NCBI GenBank assembly: GCA_026122225.1
Contig: JANEZZ010002882.1
Span: 806,001-870,000 of the forward strand
Source of the DNA: Heloderma charlesbogerti
Taxonomy: Eukaryota > Chordata > Lepidosauria > Squamata > Helodermatidae
DNA length: 64,000 nt
Reading direction: 5' to 3'
Below, one piece after another: positions 1-11,320 of this stretch. The position numbers were made by a program, and so were the translations under genes. The notes under the pieces were generated by a model, which had not been told where the DNA came from, made no database searches, and saw nothing but the letters and a program-made list of their open reading frames with translations. Numbering within the stretch: the first letter of the stretch is position 1; each line of letters opens with the position of its first letter.

Positions 1-1184
1 GCCTGCCTCTTTCTGGCAAGCCCAAAACAGAATGGGAGCAACCACTGGCAGCCATATTGGGAAAAGGGCTCTCCAGCGGTCGGCTTCTCAGCCTGTGGTG
101 GGGTTCAATGGTTCTGACATGAGAGGACCCCCCACCTCAAGCTTGTCCGCGGGGCAGGCTGCCGGAGTGGAGAAGCCCTTGTCCTCATCCAGAATCCTCT
201 GGGGTAGATTGCATTTCCTCAGAACAGAAGCAAAAGCACTCTGCATGCGCTCCGAGGGCCTTTGTTCTTCCTCACTACTTCAGATATCCAATAGCTGAGT
301 GTCGGAGGATTAAGCCCCCCTTCGAATGAGTGGATCTCGGCTGGCAGTGAGAAGTCTGCTTCTGTCCTCTGATGGAGCTACAGGCACAGGGAAAATGCTG
401 GGACTTCCCATCCTTGAGAAAGATGCAGCAGGCATCCAGATGGGACCAGGAACTGGAGGGGGCTCAAATGTGGAACTTTTCTCACTGCTCCTGGTTCTCC
501 CCTCCTTCTCCTTCTCTGCAGCTGCCTGCCCTAGTTCTCCTGTGAAACACATGGAGTCGGCAGCCCAGCACCCGAGTTGCTGGGCCTGAGATCTCGCTGT
601 GGCCAGCCTCCACCGTGAGGAGCCTCCCTGGAGCCTGCAGCTGCACAGCAGGAGCAGCAAACAGAAACAGCCTGCTGGCTTCGCTGGCGGACGCTTTTGA
701 GCAGTTCAACGAGGCGGGAGAGGGGCTTGGCCATCGCAGACATTGTCCTGAAGGGGGACCGCACCATCTCTGGAGCTTGGGACTGGGACATCAGCAGGCC
801 GAATGAGAGGTAACACTGCCTTCCCCGGCCTGCTGCCCTCCAGAAGAAGCACATCTGAGAATTTCGTTTCAGTGTGCAAATCGTCAGGGCCGGCCCCACT
901 CACAACCCCAACTGCGAACAGGAGAGCATTCTTCTGAAAAAGCCTGCACATTCCTGTCCTTGTGATCATGTTAAAAAAAGCTGTATTCTTCTAAAAAACA
1001 TGTGCACTTTAAAATGCACATTAAAAAAAACATATTTCATGCGTTAGTCAATGGGGGGAAAGTGTGCACTTTGGAACAACGTGCACAGAAATGCACACTT
1101 TTCCTGTTTGGACGAAAAGAAAAACAGGTTGCAAACGAAAATGGGAGCGAGGCGCACTGAGCTTCAGTGGGGACTTCAGAAAAC
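1..1184. other. Intronic sequence with no recognised element
   Basis: No exon, RNA gene or repeat family was recognised. Positions 965-1135 are A/T-rich with several short TGCAC/GTGCA words, resembling the decayed stretches at 35.4-35.7 and 37.3 kb, so a very old repeat is possible. Confidence 0.4.
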
Positions 1185-1189
1185 CTTGG

Positions 1190-1295
1190 CGAGCTCAAGC
1201 ATCCCTGGCTCTCCCATCCTTATCCCAGATGTGTTGGACTGGAACTCCCATAATCACAGAGGCATTCTAGTTTGACACATCTGGAGGCCACCAGC
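1190..1295. repeat. Palindromic MITE-like element, 'ACTCCCAT' family (copy 1)
   Basis: The left part reads AGATGTGTTGGACTGGAACT and the right part ends TTTGACACATCTGGAGG, roughly an inverted repeat of the left. The same short element recurs near 1540, 3081, 13690, 24815, 25775 and 47650. The layout suggests a non-autonomous DNA transposon. The family name is descriptive only. Confidence 0.55.
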
Positions 1296-1537
1296 TGATG
1301 GAAGAGGTGTGACACTGCTTTCAGTGGAGTCTGGCCCGGCCGTGGGCCCCTCTAGCGGCAATTCAGCTTCAGCATGTGTCACCAAGACAACGGCTTCCCT
1401 GCTTTCCCCAGCCTCTGCTTCCCTCTCATTCCTTGGCTGCCCACCTCCAAGGGCAGGGGTCTGTCCTCCAGTCATCTCAAACACTCCTGGCATGCTGATG
1501 GAACAGTATAACAAGCAAACAACTACAGTATTGTCTA

Positions 1538-1640
1538 CTCCAGCCTGCCCCAACCTGACTTGAACTCCCATCATCCCCAGACAGCATGGTCAATGGTTAG
1601 GAATAGTGGGCATTGTAGTCCAAAGCCTCTGGAGGGCACT
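1538..1640. repeat. Palindromic MITE-like element, 'ACTCCCAT' family (copy 2)
   Basis: It contains GAACTCCCATCATCCCCAG, AGCATGGTCAATGG and then TTGTAGTCCAAAGCCTCTGG, which is the inverted order of the same words. It lies about 250 bp from copy 1. Confidence 0.55.
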
Positions 1641-2934
1641 GGAGTGGGAAAGGCAGGCCTACTCTTTTTGGCAGCAGCACTCCAAGGTCTCAGGGGGCTT
1701 TTCCGTCCTATGGAGATCCTGGGGCCCTCTGGAGGCAGCCCAGCTCCTCTTCCAGGACAGCACATTTTTGCTTGTGAACACAGGAAGCCCCTTGTACCGA
1801 ATCAGTCCTCAACTCATCCAGCCAGGTATTGTGTGCGTGCAAAAAACAGGAGTTCTGCATGGAGTTTGGCTGAAGAGACTCTACTCCTTTTGGAGGAGAG
1901 TCCATTGCAAAGTCCGGCGACAGAGTTTGGGCACCACTAAAGGCAACACAATGGCACACAACTGATCTGAGCCACTGGGTGCAAACCACACTGGCAAGTT
2001 CTCAGACGCAAGCCCTGCTGAAACGAATGGCAGAGCTGTACACTACCTGGCGAACGGGACAGGCCACCTGTAAGCAGCTCCGTCTGTACCTGACCAACAC
2101 GTTGCTGGGAATGAGGTGCCAGGCCAGGGTCAGGAGCTTTATAGGGCCAGGCGGAACCCGATTGGCCCCTTGTGTCACCTGACCCCCAACTGCAGTACCA
2201 CCTGCTGGGCACCAGCCGTGGTGGCGCTGGAGTGCCACAAAGAGCAAGCCGGCAGCTCCCTCCCTCCCTCCTCCAGCCAGCGGCCAGGGCAGCGCAGCGC
2301 AGAGACCAAAGGGCTCCGGGTTGTGCAGCTGCAGCCCCGGCAGTGAACCCACGGGGGCCTCCCAGCACTTGTCTCTTGGGGGGGGGTGGCAGTGCCACAC
2401 AGCGAGGATCCCTTTGATCTTTCCTGCCCTGCTCCTGCGCCCTTCACAGCTGCCTGCCTGGCGGAAATTTAGCAGCTGACATTTATCCTGCCAGCCCTTC
2501 TCTTCCTGCTAAGAAAGGGTTCACCTGCTAATGGTGGTGGTGGTGATTACTATTATATAATGTTTAAATTTTGTTTCCCAGTACAATCATTCCAGACAGT
2601 TACAATACTTCAACGTAGCACATCTATAGTATACCTGTCATTGCTGAATCACCTGGCCGGAGCCTATTCCAATAACTGATCAATGGCATTCAACTTTATG
2701 GGATAGTCTGGACAGAGTTCATTCTTCCCTCCCATCGCAACTTAGAACTTGTTATTTTATTCATCGCCATGGCAGTCCACATCTTCTTATTCCACTGTAC
2801 CAGAAACAGGATGCACGTTGATTGCCAAGCCTTTGCTAAGGGGATCCTTGCAGCTATTAATGTGTAACTCACCATCACCACTAAACCTCTGGGGATCTGA
2901 TCTTTAATATCACCCAGGAGTATAGTTGCTGAGG
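1641..2934. other. Intronic sequence with no recognised element
   Basis: Mixed composition, GC-rich near 2200-2460 and AT-rich near 2540-2600, with a short GGT run at 2532-2545. No gene or repeat family was recognised; the open frames here match no protein I know. Confidence 0.4.
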
Positions 2935-3010
2935 TTTGTTTGTGTGTTTGTTTATTTCATTTTTATACTACCCAGTATCCGAAGCTCTCTGGCCAGTTCA
3001 TAATTGCAAT
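2935..3010 (-). repeat. 3' end of an L2-type interspersed repeat
   Basis: On the minus strand the segment reads as the usual reptilian repeat tail: a CCAGAGAGCTTCGGATACTG-like block followed by a T/A-rich 'tataaaaatgaaataaa' end. Similar tails occur at 36.3, 45.5 and 55.5 kb. Only about 75 bp remains, so the parent element is uncertain. Confidence 0.4.
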
Positions 3011-3080
3011 GCTGAAATTCTGCAAATCTTCTGTGTGTCCGCCTGCTGTTAAGGTGGCAGCCTGGCTGTCTCTAGCCTTC

Positions 3081-3197
3081 CCCAGCTGGGTGCCCTCCAG
3101 ATGCTTTGGACTACAACTCCCAGCATTCCTGACCCCAACCATGTTGGCAGGGGCAAGTGGGAGCTGAGGTCCAAACCATCTGGGGAGGAGCAGTCAT
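3081..3197. repeat. Palindromic MITE-like element, 'ACTCCCAT' family (copy 3)
   Basis: The left half has GCCCTCCAGATGCTTTGGAC and CTACAACTCCCAGCATTCC. The right half has GTGGGAGCTGAGGTCCAAAC and CATCTGGGG, the same words inverted. Confidence 0.6.
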
Positions 3198-3301
3198 TTG
3201 GGGAGTGCTCAGAAGAATGGCGGGTACGCCCTTTGGTTGCTAGACTGCTGCAAATTAAAATTAGGACTGTCAACACGTTATGCAAATCTTAGTTGATTAA
3301 T

Positions 3302-3372
3302 TATGAGTGCCAGTGTGGTGTAGTGGTTAGAGAATTGAACTAGGCCCAAGAAGGCCCAGGGTGGCTGAGTTT
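3302..3372 (+). repeat. tRNA-derived SINE head (L2-tailed SINE family)
   Basis: GTGTGGTGTAGTGGTTAGAG is the polymerase III box A region of the L2-tailed SINE seen in full at 45165. The body and tail are missing, so this is a fragment. Confidence 0.55.
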
Positions 3373-3472
3373 CAATGGTGGCTCTGGCAGGGACCCCAGA
3401 TGTGTGCGCCCAGGGCTCCCATGGACGTGGTTGGGGGCAATCCAGGTTGGGAGCCATGGAAGCAGCCATATA

Positions 3473-3595
3473 CTGCCTGGAGTGCCCGGCCCATGTGCCT
3501 GGGCTCCCTGCTGGCGCCATGATCTCAGCTCAGCTGGCAGAATGACCTTCCCGGTGCCAGGGAGCCCAGGCACATGGGCCTGCCACTCCAGGCAG
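3473..3595. repeat. Inverted repeat with arms of about 44 bp
   Basis: The arm 3473-3517 (starting CTGCCTGGAGTG) is matched by the reverse complement of 3553-3595, with roughly 40 of 43 positions agreeing and a loop of about 35 nt. The arms share CATGTGCCTGGGCTCCCTG. It matches none of the other palindromic families here. Confidence 0.75.
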
Positions 3596-3849
3596 CGCCA
3601 CTGCCAGATGAGCACGCAGCTGGCCTTGCCGGCGCCATCTTCACTATGCCATCCCCATTCCTGACACACAGAAGCGGGCTGGTGTCATCCAGCTGGCAGC
3701 ACTGGCGGGGGGGGGGGGACCAAAGACAGCTTGGCCAGCCGCCCCGAAAACCTGGAACCAGCCCTTCCTAAGAAGAACTCACTTATAACTCCGGTTGCTC
3801 GCCATTTTGTCAGCCTCTCTCGTGTCCCCCTTTCGTTGCCCTTTTCCTC

Positions 3850-4132
3850 ACCTGACACATCCCAAACGCTTTAGCCTTCCCTCCTAGGAAGATGCTCCAG
3901 CTCCCTGACCCTTTTCCAGTCCCACAATATCCTTTTTGAGATGTGGTGACCAGAACGGCATTGGGTATTCCACACGCAGCCGCCCCAGGGATTCCTGTGA
4001 AGGCCTTGCGAGACTTGCTGTTTTGTTCTTGATCCCTTTCCTCATCATTCCCAATGCAATCACCTCTTCTGTTTTTAGAATTTCAGCCCTCATTACAAAA
4101 AGGAGAAATAAGAGCAAGTGCCTATAAACCAA
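3850..4132 (-). mobile_element. CR1 family B LINE fragment (end of reverse transcriptase)
   Basis: The minus-strand translation contains GMMRKGIKNKTAS and FWSPHLKKDIVGLEKGQ. These match the stretch between the polymerase domain and C-terminus of the longer copy at 38746-41215 ([13 protein letters not shown] and the usual LEYCVQFW region). It is truncated at both ends and carries stops. Confidence 0.7.
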
Positions 4133-5040
4133 TGAGGGAAGCTTGAAAGCATAAAACTGAGTGTTCTGGATTGTTTCACAGCAAGAAAAAAAGAGAGAGA
4201 GGCATCTCCTGAAACAGGGCGGATGGAGACGATTCAGTGGCGTCCCATTACTCCCGGCTATAAACTATGAAGGGAGGACAGGAAAGGTTGGGGGAGAAAT
4301 TCCACCGCTTCTCTCCAGCAGAAACGTCTGCCTCAGGAACTCTCTGCGGAGCGTATGAGTCTCATGTTGTAAAATATGAACCACCTGGCACAGCTCTTCG
4401 CACCCATATCTGCAATGGTGGCATTTGGAATATGGAGTTGAGGGGCGGGGGGCAGGATTGGAACAGGAACCACCAAGGAAGGGCTACAGGGAACTGGGAG
4501 TGGAGCATCCTCTCCCCAAGGCAATCCTTGATTTGAAGGTCATCTGAAGGTGCAACTAGACAGAAGGAATTCCTGAATGCAGCATCTCCCACAGACAAGA
4601 AAAGGGGCAGGGATAGTCCCTTCCCCCAAATGGATCAGGACCATGGCGCTTGGGGGGAGGGGGGCTCACCCTTTCCCCTGTGCCATTTCTCCTGATTAAA
4701 AACACATTTTGCCCCACAGGACACAAGAGACGGGCTCCCGACAGGCCTGAGAAAGACAGCGTGGGAGAGGGATGGAGAGTCAGAGAAGACCGAAGAGGAG
4801 CGGAGCTGCAGCGGCTGCTTTTCTCTGCCTTGCACAAGCCCTACATCCCTCTGGCTATGCAGCCACTGAAGGGGCAACAGGAGGCCGCTCCGTGGGATTA
4901 AAGGGGAGACCCAGGCCTTGAGAAGGGGGAGGCGAGGGCAGACCGATTTAGGGGACTGGAGCTTCCCACCCTCCCAGTGCTACCCTGGCTTACAGGATGT
5001 GTGTGTGGGGTGGTGGGGAGCAGGGCAATGCGCTTGCTTG
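4133..5040. other. Intronic sequence with no recognised element
   Basis: No exon or repeat was recognised. The sequence is unremarkable in composition and looks single-copy. Confidence 0.4.
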
Positions 5041-5262
5041 ACCCGTCTTTCCACACGGCTGCAGAAGGCGGCAGCAGCAGCTTGGGCATGCAGTCCGGGA
5101 GGCCATCACTGGGGAACCATTGCAGGAGAGGGCTCCTGCCGTGCTCCCTGCTGGTGGGCTTCCCACTGGGGTATCTGGATGGCCACCGTGGGAAAGGGGT
5201 TGCTGCTGCTGGACTGAGTTGGCTTTTGGCCTGATCCACTGTGGGTCTTTGTCCAGCAGATG
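5041..5262 (+). mobile_element. CR1 family B 3' UTR fragment
   Basis: GGTGGGCTTCCCACTGGGG, GATGGCCACCGTGGGAAA, GGACTGAGTTGG and GGCCTGATCCACTG follow the same word order as the 3' UTRs of the family B copies near 48.3, 53.3 and 58.0 kb. No coding sequence remains. Confidence 0.6.
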
Positions 5263-5285
5263 GAAATGGGGATTGGAGCAAGCAG

Positions 5286-5615
5286 GACTGGCGTCAAGGG
5301 TAGGCATGGCCAGGCACCCGCCGAGGGCCCACACCCAGCAGGGGCCCGCAGATAGGAACCCCTGGCTGGACTCACGCCTCCTCTTCGCCACGGCAACCTG
5401 CTGGTTCTCCGCCTCTCGCTCCAGCCCAGGCAATGGAGGTGGCGAGGAGGAGGAGCGGGAGAGGCTGCAGCCTGCCTGCTCCCTGGCTCTCCGCCTGTCA
5501 GGCAAGCAGGTGGGAGCCGCAATGGGGGGGGGGAGCAGCTGGTGGCCATGGCGGCGAGAAGGCCAGCCCACAGAGGGACGGGCCTGTTGGGGGTGTCTTG
5601 CCCAAGGGCCCCCCG
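5286..5615 (+). repeat. Unnamed dispersed repeat U1 (copy 1, plus)
   Basis: The segment is similar along its full length of about 330 bp to the reverse complement of 29131-29466. Shared blocks include CAGCAGGGGCCC, GGCAACCT, GGCTCTC then GCCTGTCA, and GAGAAGGC...CACAGAGGGA. In one frame both copies read LSACQAS followed by GEKA/SEKA and QR(D/E)G, but stops elsewhere argue against a maintained gene. Copy 1 is richer in CpG. Confidence 0.7.
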
Positions 5616-6000
5616 ACACCTGGGGCCGGCACTGGCAGCAAGGGACAGAGAGAGGGGGAGAGGGAACGACGGCAAAGTCTGCCGCAAAGGCAGCTGGTGC
5701 GTGGGACCTGGTCGGCCATCTCCCCATGCCCATGCCCTGCGCTGGGGCAGCATTGCCTGCCCCAGCCCCTGCCAAGGGTTGCATCAAACTGCAGGAAAGG
5801 GAGAATGCCCTCCTTCCAAGGTCCTGAAGTGAGGAGACCAATAGCCTGGGAAATTGTAAGTGTGGGCCTATGTCTGATAGTTACTGATGAGAAAAATCTG
5901 CTTTTTACTATTTGCTTAGTTTTAGTTTTCTTCTTTGTGGAAAATCCTATGTTAATTTGCTAGTAATAAAGGCAATTAAAAGGCATCCTGAGATGTGAAA

Positions 6001-6024
6001 TTCTCTCTCTCTCTCTCTCTCTCT
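6001..6024. repeat. (CT)n microsatellite
   Basis: About eleven CT units in an uninterrupted run. Confidence 0.95.
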
Positions 6025-6416
6025 GGTCAAAGGCAGATGATTCAAGAAGTTACTGTGTGTTTTGAAGTTAATGACCAACATGGTAAAATTTCGACATTGT
6101 TTACAGCAGGGTTAGGTAGAATACAATGCATATGACTTACCACTCCCCAGGGTGCCATGCGACCATGCAAGAGGGTGGATTTAATTTAAAAAGGAAGTAA
6201 ATTTGAAACTCCCTGCATGAAGTTTGGAAATTAGAGTCCATAGAATCAGCATGCAAGCAGAAGGAAAAGCAGGAGTCTCTCCCTGCTGAAACCCCCCACC
6301 CCCCAAGGGCATTTCTCAAGCCAAATATAGGAAACAAGCAATTATCTGGGGAGATGCAAAGCTCTCGGAAGGCCCTGAACTGCTCTTTGAACAAAACTAG
6401 AAATGCCTCCTGGACG

Positions 6417-6462
6417 TGCGCATGCACGCATGCGCGCACACACGCGCACACACACACACACA
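6417..6462. repeat. Alternating purine-pyrimidine (CA/CG)n tract
   Basis: Forty-six bases of almost strictly alternating purine and pyrimidine, with GCGC and CATGC steps merging into (CA)n. Such tracts favour the Z-DNA conformation. Confidence 0.9.
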
Positions 6463-8100
6463 TTATGGTGCTGAGCCAGGACAAACAAAACTCAAAGGAT
6501 ACAAGACAGAAAGTTGGGCTGTTGTTGTTTTTAAACTTAATACATACTTCATACTGATTTTTTTTAAAATCAAAAGGCCAAAGAAATTCAGTTGCAACAT
6601 CAAGAGAAATTCTGCGTTTGAAAGACCCAGCTCGATTTTGAAGTGAATCAGAGCATAATTTGTGAGGAGGCTAACCAGGACTTGGCCCCAGCAGCTGACT
6701 GCCTCAAGAGCGTCCCTGAACATGAGGTGTGTGTGTCCATCCCCAGACCAGAGAGTGATAGTTCCAGATTTAATTGAGCTCTGGCATCTCTTGCATTCCT
6801 GGGGTTTCCCTGGATTCCCTTGGGGCCCTTCCCAACTCTACATTAAAAAAGATCAAAATAACAATATAATGTTGGATTGTCCCCAGTGTTTAAGGACATT
6901 CAGCACTGGACAAAATCCAACTCCATATCAGTCTTGCTGCTCTTTTCCCCATAGAGTTGGGAAAAGACTTGAGACTATCTAGGGGAACCCTAGGAAGACC
7001 TGCCTAGAGGTCTTCTTCCCACCCCACTACATGCTGTTGCGCACCTTCTGTTCATTTCCATGTGGCTCATGCAGGAGAATATCCCAGTATTAATTAGCGC
7101 ATGAGCTGGGGTGTGAGTGTGTCTGAAGCTCTGAACAGGGAGGTGAAAGACCTGGGGGGCACAACCTCCCTGTCAAGGGTCAGGAAGCATAATCCTGGAA
7201 GGGAACAGCTGGCTGTGCAGGCAGGGTCACCAGGAAAGATCTGCTTTAACTAGAAAATGATCACAAGCATAAAACAAGACCCAGCTGATACAGAAATTGT
7301 ACATCTATGGCACTCACAAAAACAAAATGGAAAAATGAGTCCAAATATATATCACATGTATATTAAACATGTATGCTGGAACACTGGTAAAAGTCCATTT
7401 CAACTCTTCCAATTGAGAGTAATTTCTACCTCCCTGAGAGAAACCCCCAGGTCCACCAACCAGAATAAGGTGCAAAATAGTGGCCAGGCTGGGAACATAT
7501 ACTCAGAATTAAGGAAGAAGGGTGCCTCTGAGCACATGCTTAGCCTAGCGGAGGTGGGTGGCTGTGATGTCTGTGGGGCGGTGAATTCACTCTGGGTTTC
7601 AGCCAGAACCGGTCAGAACTCTGAAGGGCCATCCAAGGTGCACTCAGGCATGTGTTTTCAGGACCAGAACTGAGCTCACAGTCCAGTCACACAAACATTC
7701 GGGGGGGGGGGTCTTGCTGCTGCTGCTGTTGTTCTATTGCAAATCCCTCAGGGATCAACCAGCAGAGGCCGACCTCCCTTCTGCCCATCCCTGGCCTTCG
7801 CCACCACACTGCAGGATGTCTGGCAGGAGATGAGGCGAACACCTCACGAGGGCTGGGCAGAGTATGCCTGGCAGGAGCCGCATGCGCCTGCTCTAGAGGC
7901 CCAGAGCCAAGTACAGAGCCAAGAGCCGGGGACGAGGACATCTGTGACAGAAGAGGAAGCATGGCAGTGGCAGGGGTGGTGCCTGGCCATCTGCAGGTAA
8001 ATGAGAGTGGAAGCCCTGTTGAAAACATCTGGGGAAGAACAGAAGGAGAAAGAAACAAAAATGGTGCTGTTATGGCGGCAAACTATGGACCACACCCATC

Positions 8101-8285
8101 AATGGGAAGGGGTGAGCGAGGCTTTCCAGAGACAGGTCTCAAAACTCTCCCAGAAGCCAGGATAGCAAGGGGGGATTTCAGCTATCCTGACATCTGCTGG
8201 ACATCGAACTCTGCTAAGAATGGGACATCCGCTGGCCCTGCCTCCTTTGCTGACTTCAGAATGTGGAGCAGTTCAGCAGAGCGCT
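8101..8285 (+). mobile_element. Possible CR1-like endonuclease remnant
   Basis: One frame reads RGDFSYPDICWTSNSAKNG, close to the 'GDFN-PDICW' motif of the apurinic endonuclease domain in CR1-clade LINEs. Flanking residues do not extend the match far and the frame is not kept open, so this is at best a short decayed piece. Confidence 0.4.
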
Positions 8286-8370
8286 GAGGTGGGGTGGGGG
8301 TGCTCTCCTTGCCTGCAGGCATCTAAGCAGAGGCAGGGCTGCCATCTGCCGGGGTGCTGTGGCTGCCTCC

Positions 8371-8449
8371 TGCACTGTGGATCCTGCGTTGAGGGTGGGG
8401 GTTGGACCAGATGATCTCCGAGATCCCTTCCAACTCTATGATTCTATGA
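8371..8449 (+). mobile_element. CR1 family A 3' tail
   Basis: The words GGGGGTTGGACCAGATGATC, CCCTTCCAACTC and the terminal ATGATTCTATGA give the standard CR1 3' end. It is severely 5'-truncated, as usual for CR1. Confidence 0.8.
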
Positions 8450-9930
8450 CATTCCGGTGGGGAGCCCCCTCCATTGCTTCACAAGGACTAGTTGGTGGCC
8501 AGGATGACGCAGATGGCGAAGTGGTCCCAGGCATGACCGAAGGCACATAGCGTCCTTCTTGACCATTACTGAATGCACCAAGAATTCACGATGGAGACTT
8601 GTGGACGCTGCTGGCCTTTTAAACAAGGCATTAACAGAGGGACATTTTTAGGAATGAACCCACCAGGGAAAATGAGATGCTAGCATTATGGAGGCTTCGT
8701 GGGTGTCACCCTGACTAGTAACCTGGCTGCAAAAGCCAAGAGTGAGGTACACATATAATCCATAATTATTGTTTCTTTTTTAAAAGATGTCTTTGAACAC
8801 TCACACTGCACATTTTAGCCTGGGCCTGAGGGCTGCTTCGCAGATTTGTTGTTGTTGTTGTTCAGTCATTCACTCGTGTCCGACTCTTCGTGACCCCATG
8901 GACCATAGCACGCCAGGCCTTCCTGTCCTTCGCTCTCTCCCGGAGAGTGCTCAAGTCCATATTCATTGCATTGGTGATGCTATCTAGCCATCTCATCCTC
9001 TGCCATCCCCTTCTCCTTTTGCCCTCAATCTTTCCCAGCATCAGGGTCTTTTCCAGGGAGTTTTCTCTTTGCATTAGGTGGCCAAAATATTTGAGCTTCA
9101 GCTTCAGTATCTGTCCTTCCAATGAGCAGTCAGGGTTGATTTCCTTTAGGATGGACTGATTGGACCTCCTTGCAGTCCAGGGGACTCGTAAGAGTCTTCT
9201 CCAGCACCACAGTTCGAAAGCATCAGTTCTTCAGCGCTCAGCCTTCCTTATAGTCCAGCTCTCACAGCCATACGTTACTACTGGGAAAACCATAGCTTTG
9301 ATTAGATGGACCTGTGTCGGCAAGGTGATGTCTCTGCTTCTTACTATGCTGTCTAGGTTTGCCATAGCTTTCCTCCCAAGGAGAAAGCATCTTTTAATTT
9401 CATGGCTACAGTCACCGTCTGCAGTGATCTTGGAGCCCAAGAAAATAAAATCTGTCACTGCTTCCATTTCTTCCCCTTCTATATGCCAGGAAGTGATAGG
9501 GCCAGATGCCATGATCTTTGTTTTTTTCATGTTGAGTTTCAAACCAGCTTTTGCACTCTCCACTTTCACCCTCAACAAGAGGCTCTTTAGATCCTCTTCG
9601 CTTTCTGCCATTAGGGTGGTATCATCTGCGTATCTGAGATTGTTGATAATTCTACCGGCAATCTTAATTCTGACCTGTGATTCATCCAACCCGGCGTTTC
9701 TTATGATGTACTCTGCATACAAATTAAATAAGCAGGGCAACAATATACAGCCTTGTCGTACTCCTTTCCCAGTTTTGAACCAATCGGTTGTTCCATGTCT
9801 GGTTCTTACTGTTGCTTCTTGACCCTCGTACAGGTTTCTCAGGAGACAGGTAAGGTGGTCTGGTACTCCCATCTCTTTAAGAATTTGCCACAGTTTGTTG
9901 TGATCCACACAATCAAAGCCTTTAGTGTAG

Positions 9931-11320
9931 TAATAAGCACTCTTTGAGACAGAATCGGACTCCCAGAGTGCTTATCAATGGGACCTTCTCAAAATGGGGA
10001 GAGGTAACGAGTGGGGTTGGGCCGTGGTGGCTTAGTGGTTAAGATGCTGAACTGCAGACTGGAAGGTTGGCAGGTCAGCAGTTCGAGACCCCAGTGCTGC
10101 ATGACGGAGTGAGCTCCCGTCTTCAGTCCCAGCTTCTGCCAACCTAGCAGTTCGAAAGCAAGAAATTGCAAGTAGATAAATAGGTACCGCCTCGGCGGGA
10201 AAGGTAACAGCGTTCCGTGCACCTCGGTGTTCAGTCATGCTGGCCACATGACCATGGAAGCGTCTTCGGACAGCGCTGGCTCTTCAGCTTAGAAACGGGG
10301 ATGAGCACCACACCCTAGAGTTGGACACGACTGGTTGGGGACACCTTTTTTTTTTTTAACGAGTGGGGTACTGCAGGGCTCAGTCCTGGGCCCAGTGCTC
10401 TTCAACATTTTTATGAATGACTTGGAGGAGGAGGTGCAGGGAATGCTGATCAAATTTGCAGATAACACAAAATTGGGTGGGATGGCTAATACTCTGGAAG
10501 ACAGAAACAAAATTCAAAGTGATCTGGATGGACTGGAGCGCAGGGCAGAAAACAACAGAATGACATTTAATAGCGATAAATGCCAAGTTCTGCACCTAGG
10601 AAAAAGAAACCAAATGCATAGTGACAAGATGGGGGATACGTGGCTCAACAACACAACAAACGAGAAGGATCTTGGAATTGTTGTTGATCACAAGCTGAAT
10701 ATGAGCCAACAATGTGATGTGGCTGCAAAAAAGGCAAATGCTCTTTTGGGCTGCATTCATAGAAGCATAGCTTCCAAATCCCCGGAAGTACTAGTTCCCC
10801 TCTACTCAGCACTGGTTAGGCCTCATTTGGAGTACTTTGTCCAGTTCTGGGCACCACACTTTAAGGAGGATGCAGACAAACTGGAGAGGGTTCAGAAGAG
10901 GGCAACGAAGATGATCAGAGGACTGGAAACAAAGCCCTATGAAGACAGGCTGAAAGAACTGGGCATGTTTAGCCTTGAGAAGAGAAGACTGAGGGGAGAT
11001 ATGATAGCATTCTTCAGGTACTTGAAAGGTTGTCACAGAGAAGAAGGCCAGGATCTCTTCTTGATCATCCCAGAGTGCAGGACACGGAATAATGGGCTCA
11101 AGTGACAGGAAGCCAGATTCCGGCTGAACATCAGGAAAAACTTCCTGATTGTAAGAGCAATATGACCTAGGGTGCTGGTGGGCTCTCCCACACTGGAGGC
11201 ATTCAAGACAAGGCTGGACAGCCACCTGTCAGGGATGCTCTGACTTGGATTCCTGCATTGAGCAGGGGGTTGGACTCGATAGCCTTGTAGGCCCCTTCCA
11301 ACCCTACTATTCAATGATTC
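9931..11320 (+). mobile_element. CR1 family A LINE (5'-truncated) inserted in the BovB
   Basis: The plus strand encodes the second half of a CR1 reverse transcriptase. It includes the GSVLGPVLFNIFMNDLEEE region and a decayed FADN in place of the catalytic FADD. It continues through [27 protein letters not shown] and [10 protein letters not shown] to RTRNNGLK, then a TGA stop at 11104. A 3' UTR of about 215 bp ends in ATTCAATGATTCTA. It interrupts the BovB between halves ending TTTAGTGTAG and beginning TAGTCAATGAAG. A Sauria SINE interrupts this CR1 at 10018-10356. Confidence 0.92.
10005..10369 (-). mobile_element. Sauria-type SINE with perfect 13-bp target duplication
   Basis: The element proper is 10018-10356, flanked by TAACGAGTGGGGT at 10005-10017 and 10357-10369. 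Reading along the plus strand of the window it has a tRNA-related head with box A (TGGCTTAGTGG) and a box B-like AGTTCGAGACC. A body of about 200 bp follows, then a 3' end AGTTGGACACGACTGGTTGG resembling the BovB 3' end, and a T-rich tail. This orientation is actually plus-sense; the strand of the host CR1 is also plus. The intact target duplication makes it one of the youngest insertions here. Confidence 0.88.

Larger units (their letters stand above)
5616..8100. other. Intronic sequence, mostly unrecognised
   Basis: Apart from the microsatellites at 6001 and 6417 I see no gene or clear repeat. Position 6825-6840 (CCTTCCCAACTC) may be a worn CR1 tail, but it is too short to call. Confidence 0.4.

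Noticed and set aside
7652..8287. 211-codon open frame as a host gene
   Set aside because: No exon boundaries or domain; only a short part (GDFSYPDICW) resembles anything, and that is a LINE endonuclease motif.
10018..10356. Possible tRNA gene
   Set aside because: Box A and box B are present, but the sequence continues as a SINE body with a BovB-like tail and target duplications.
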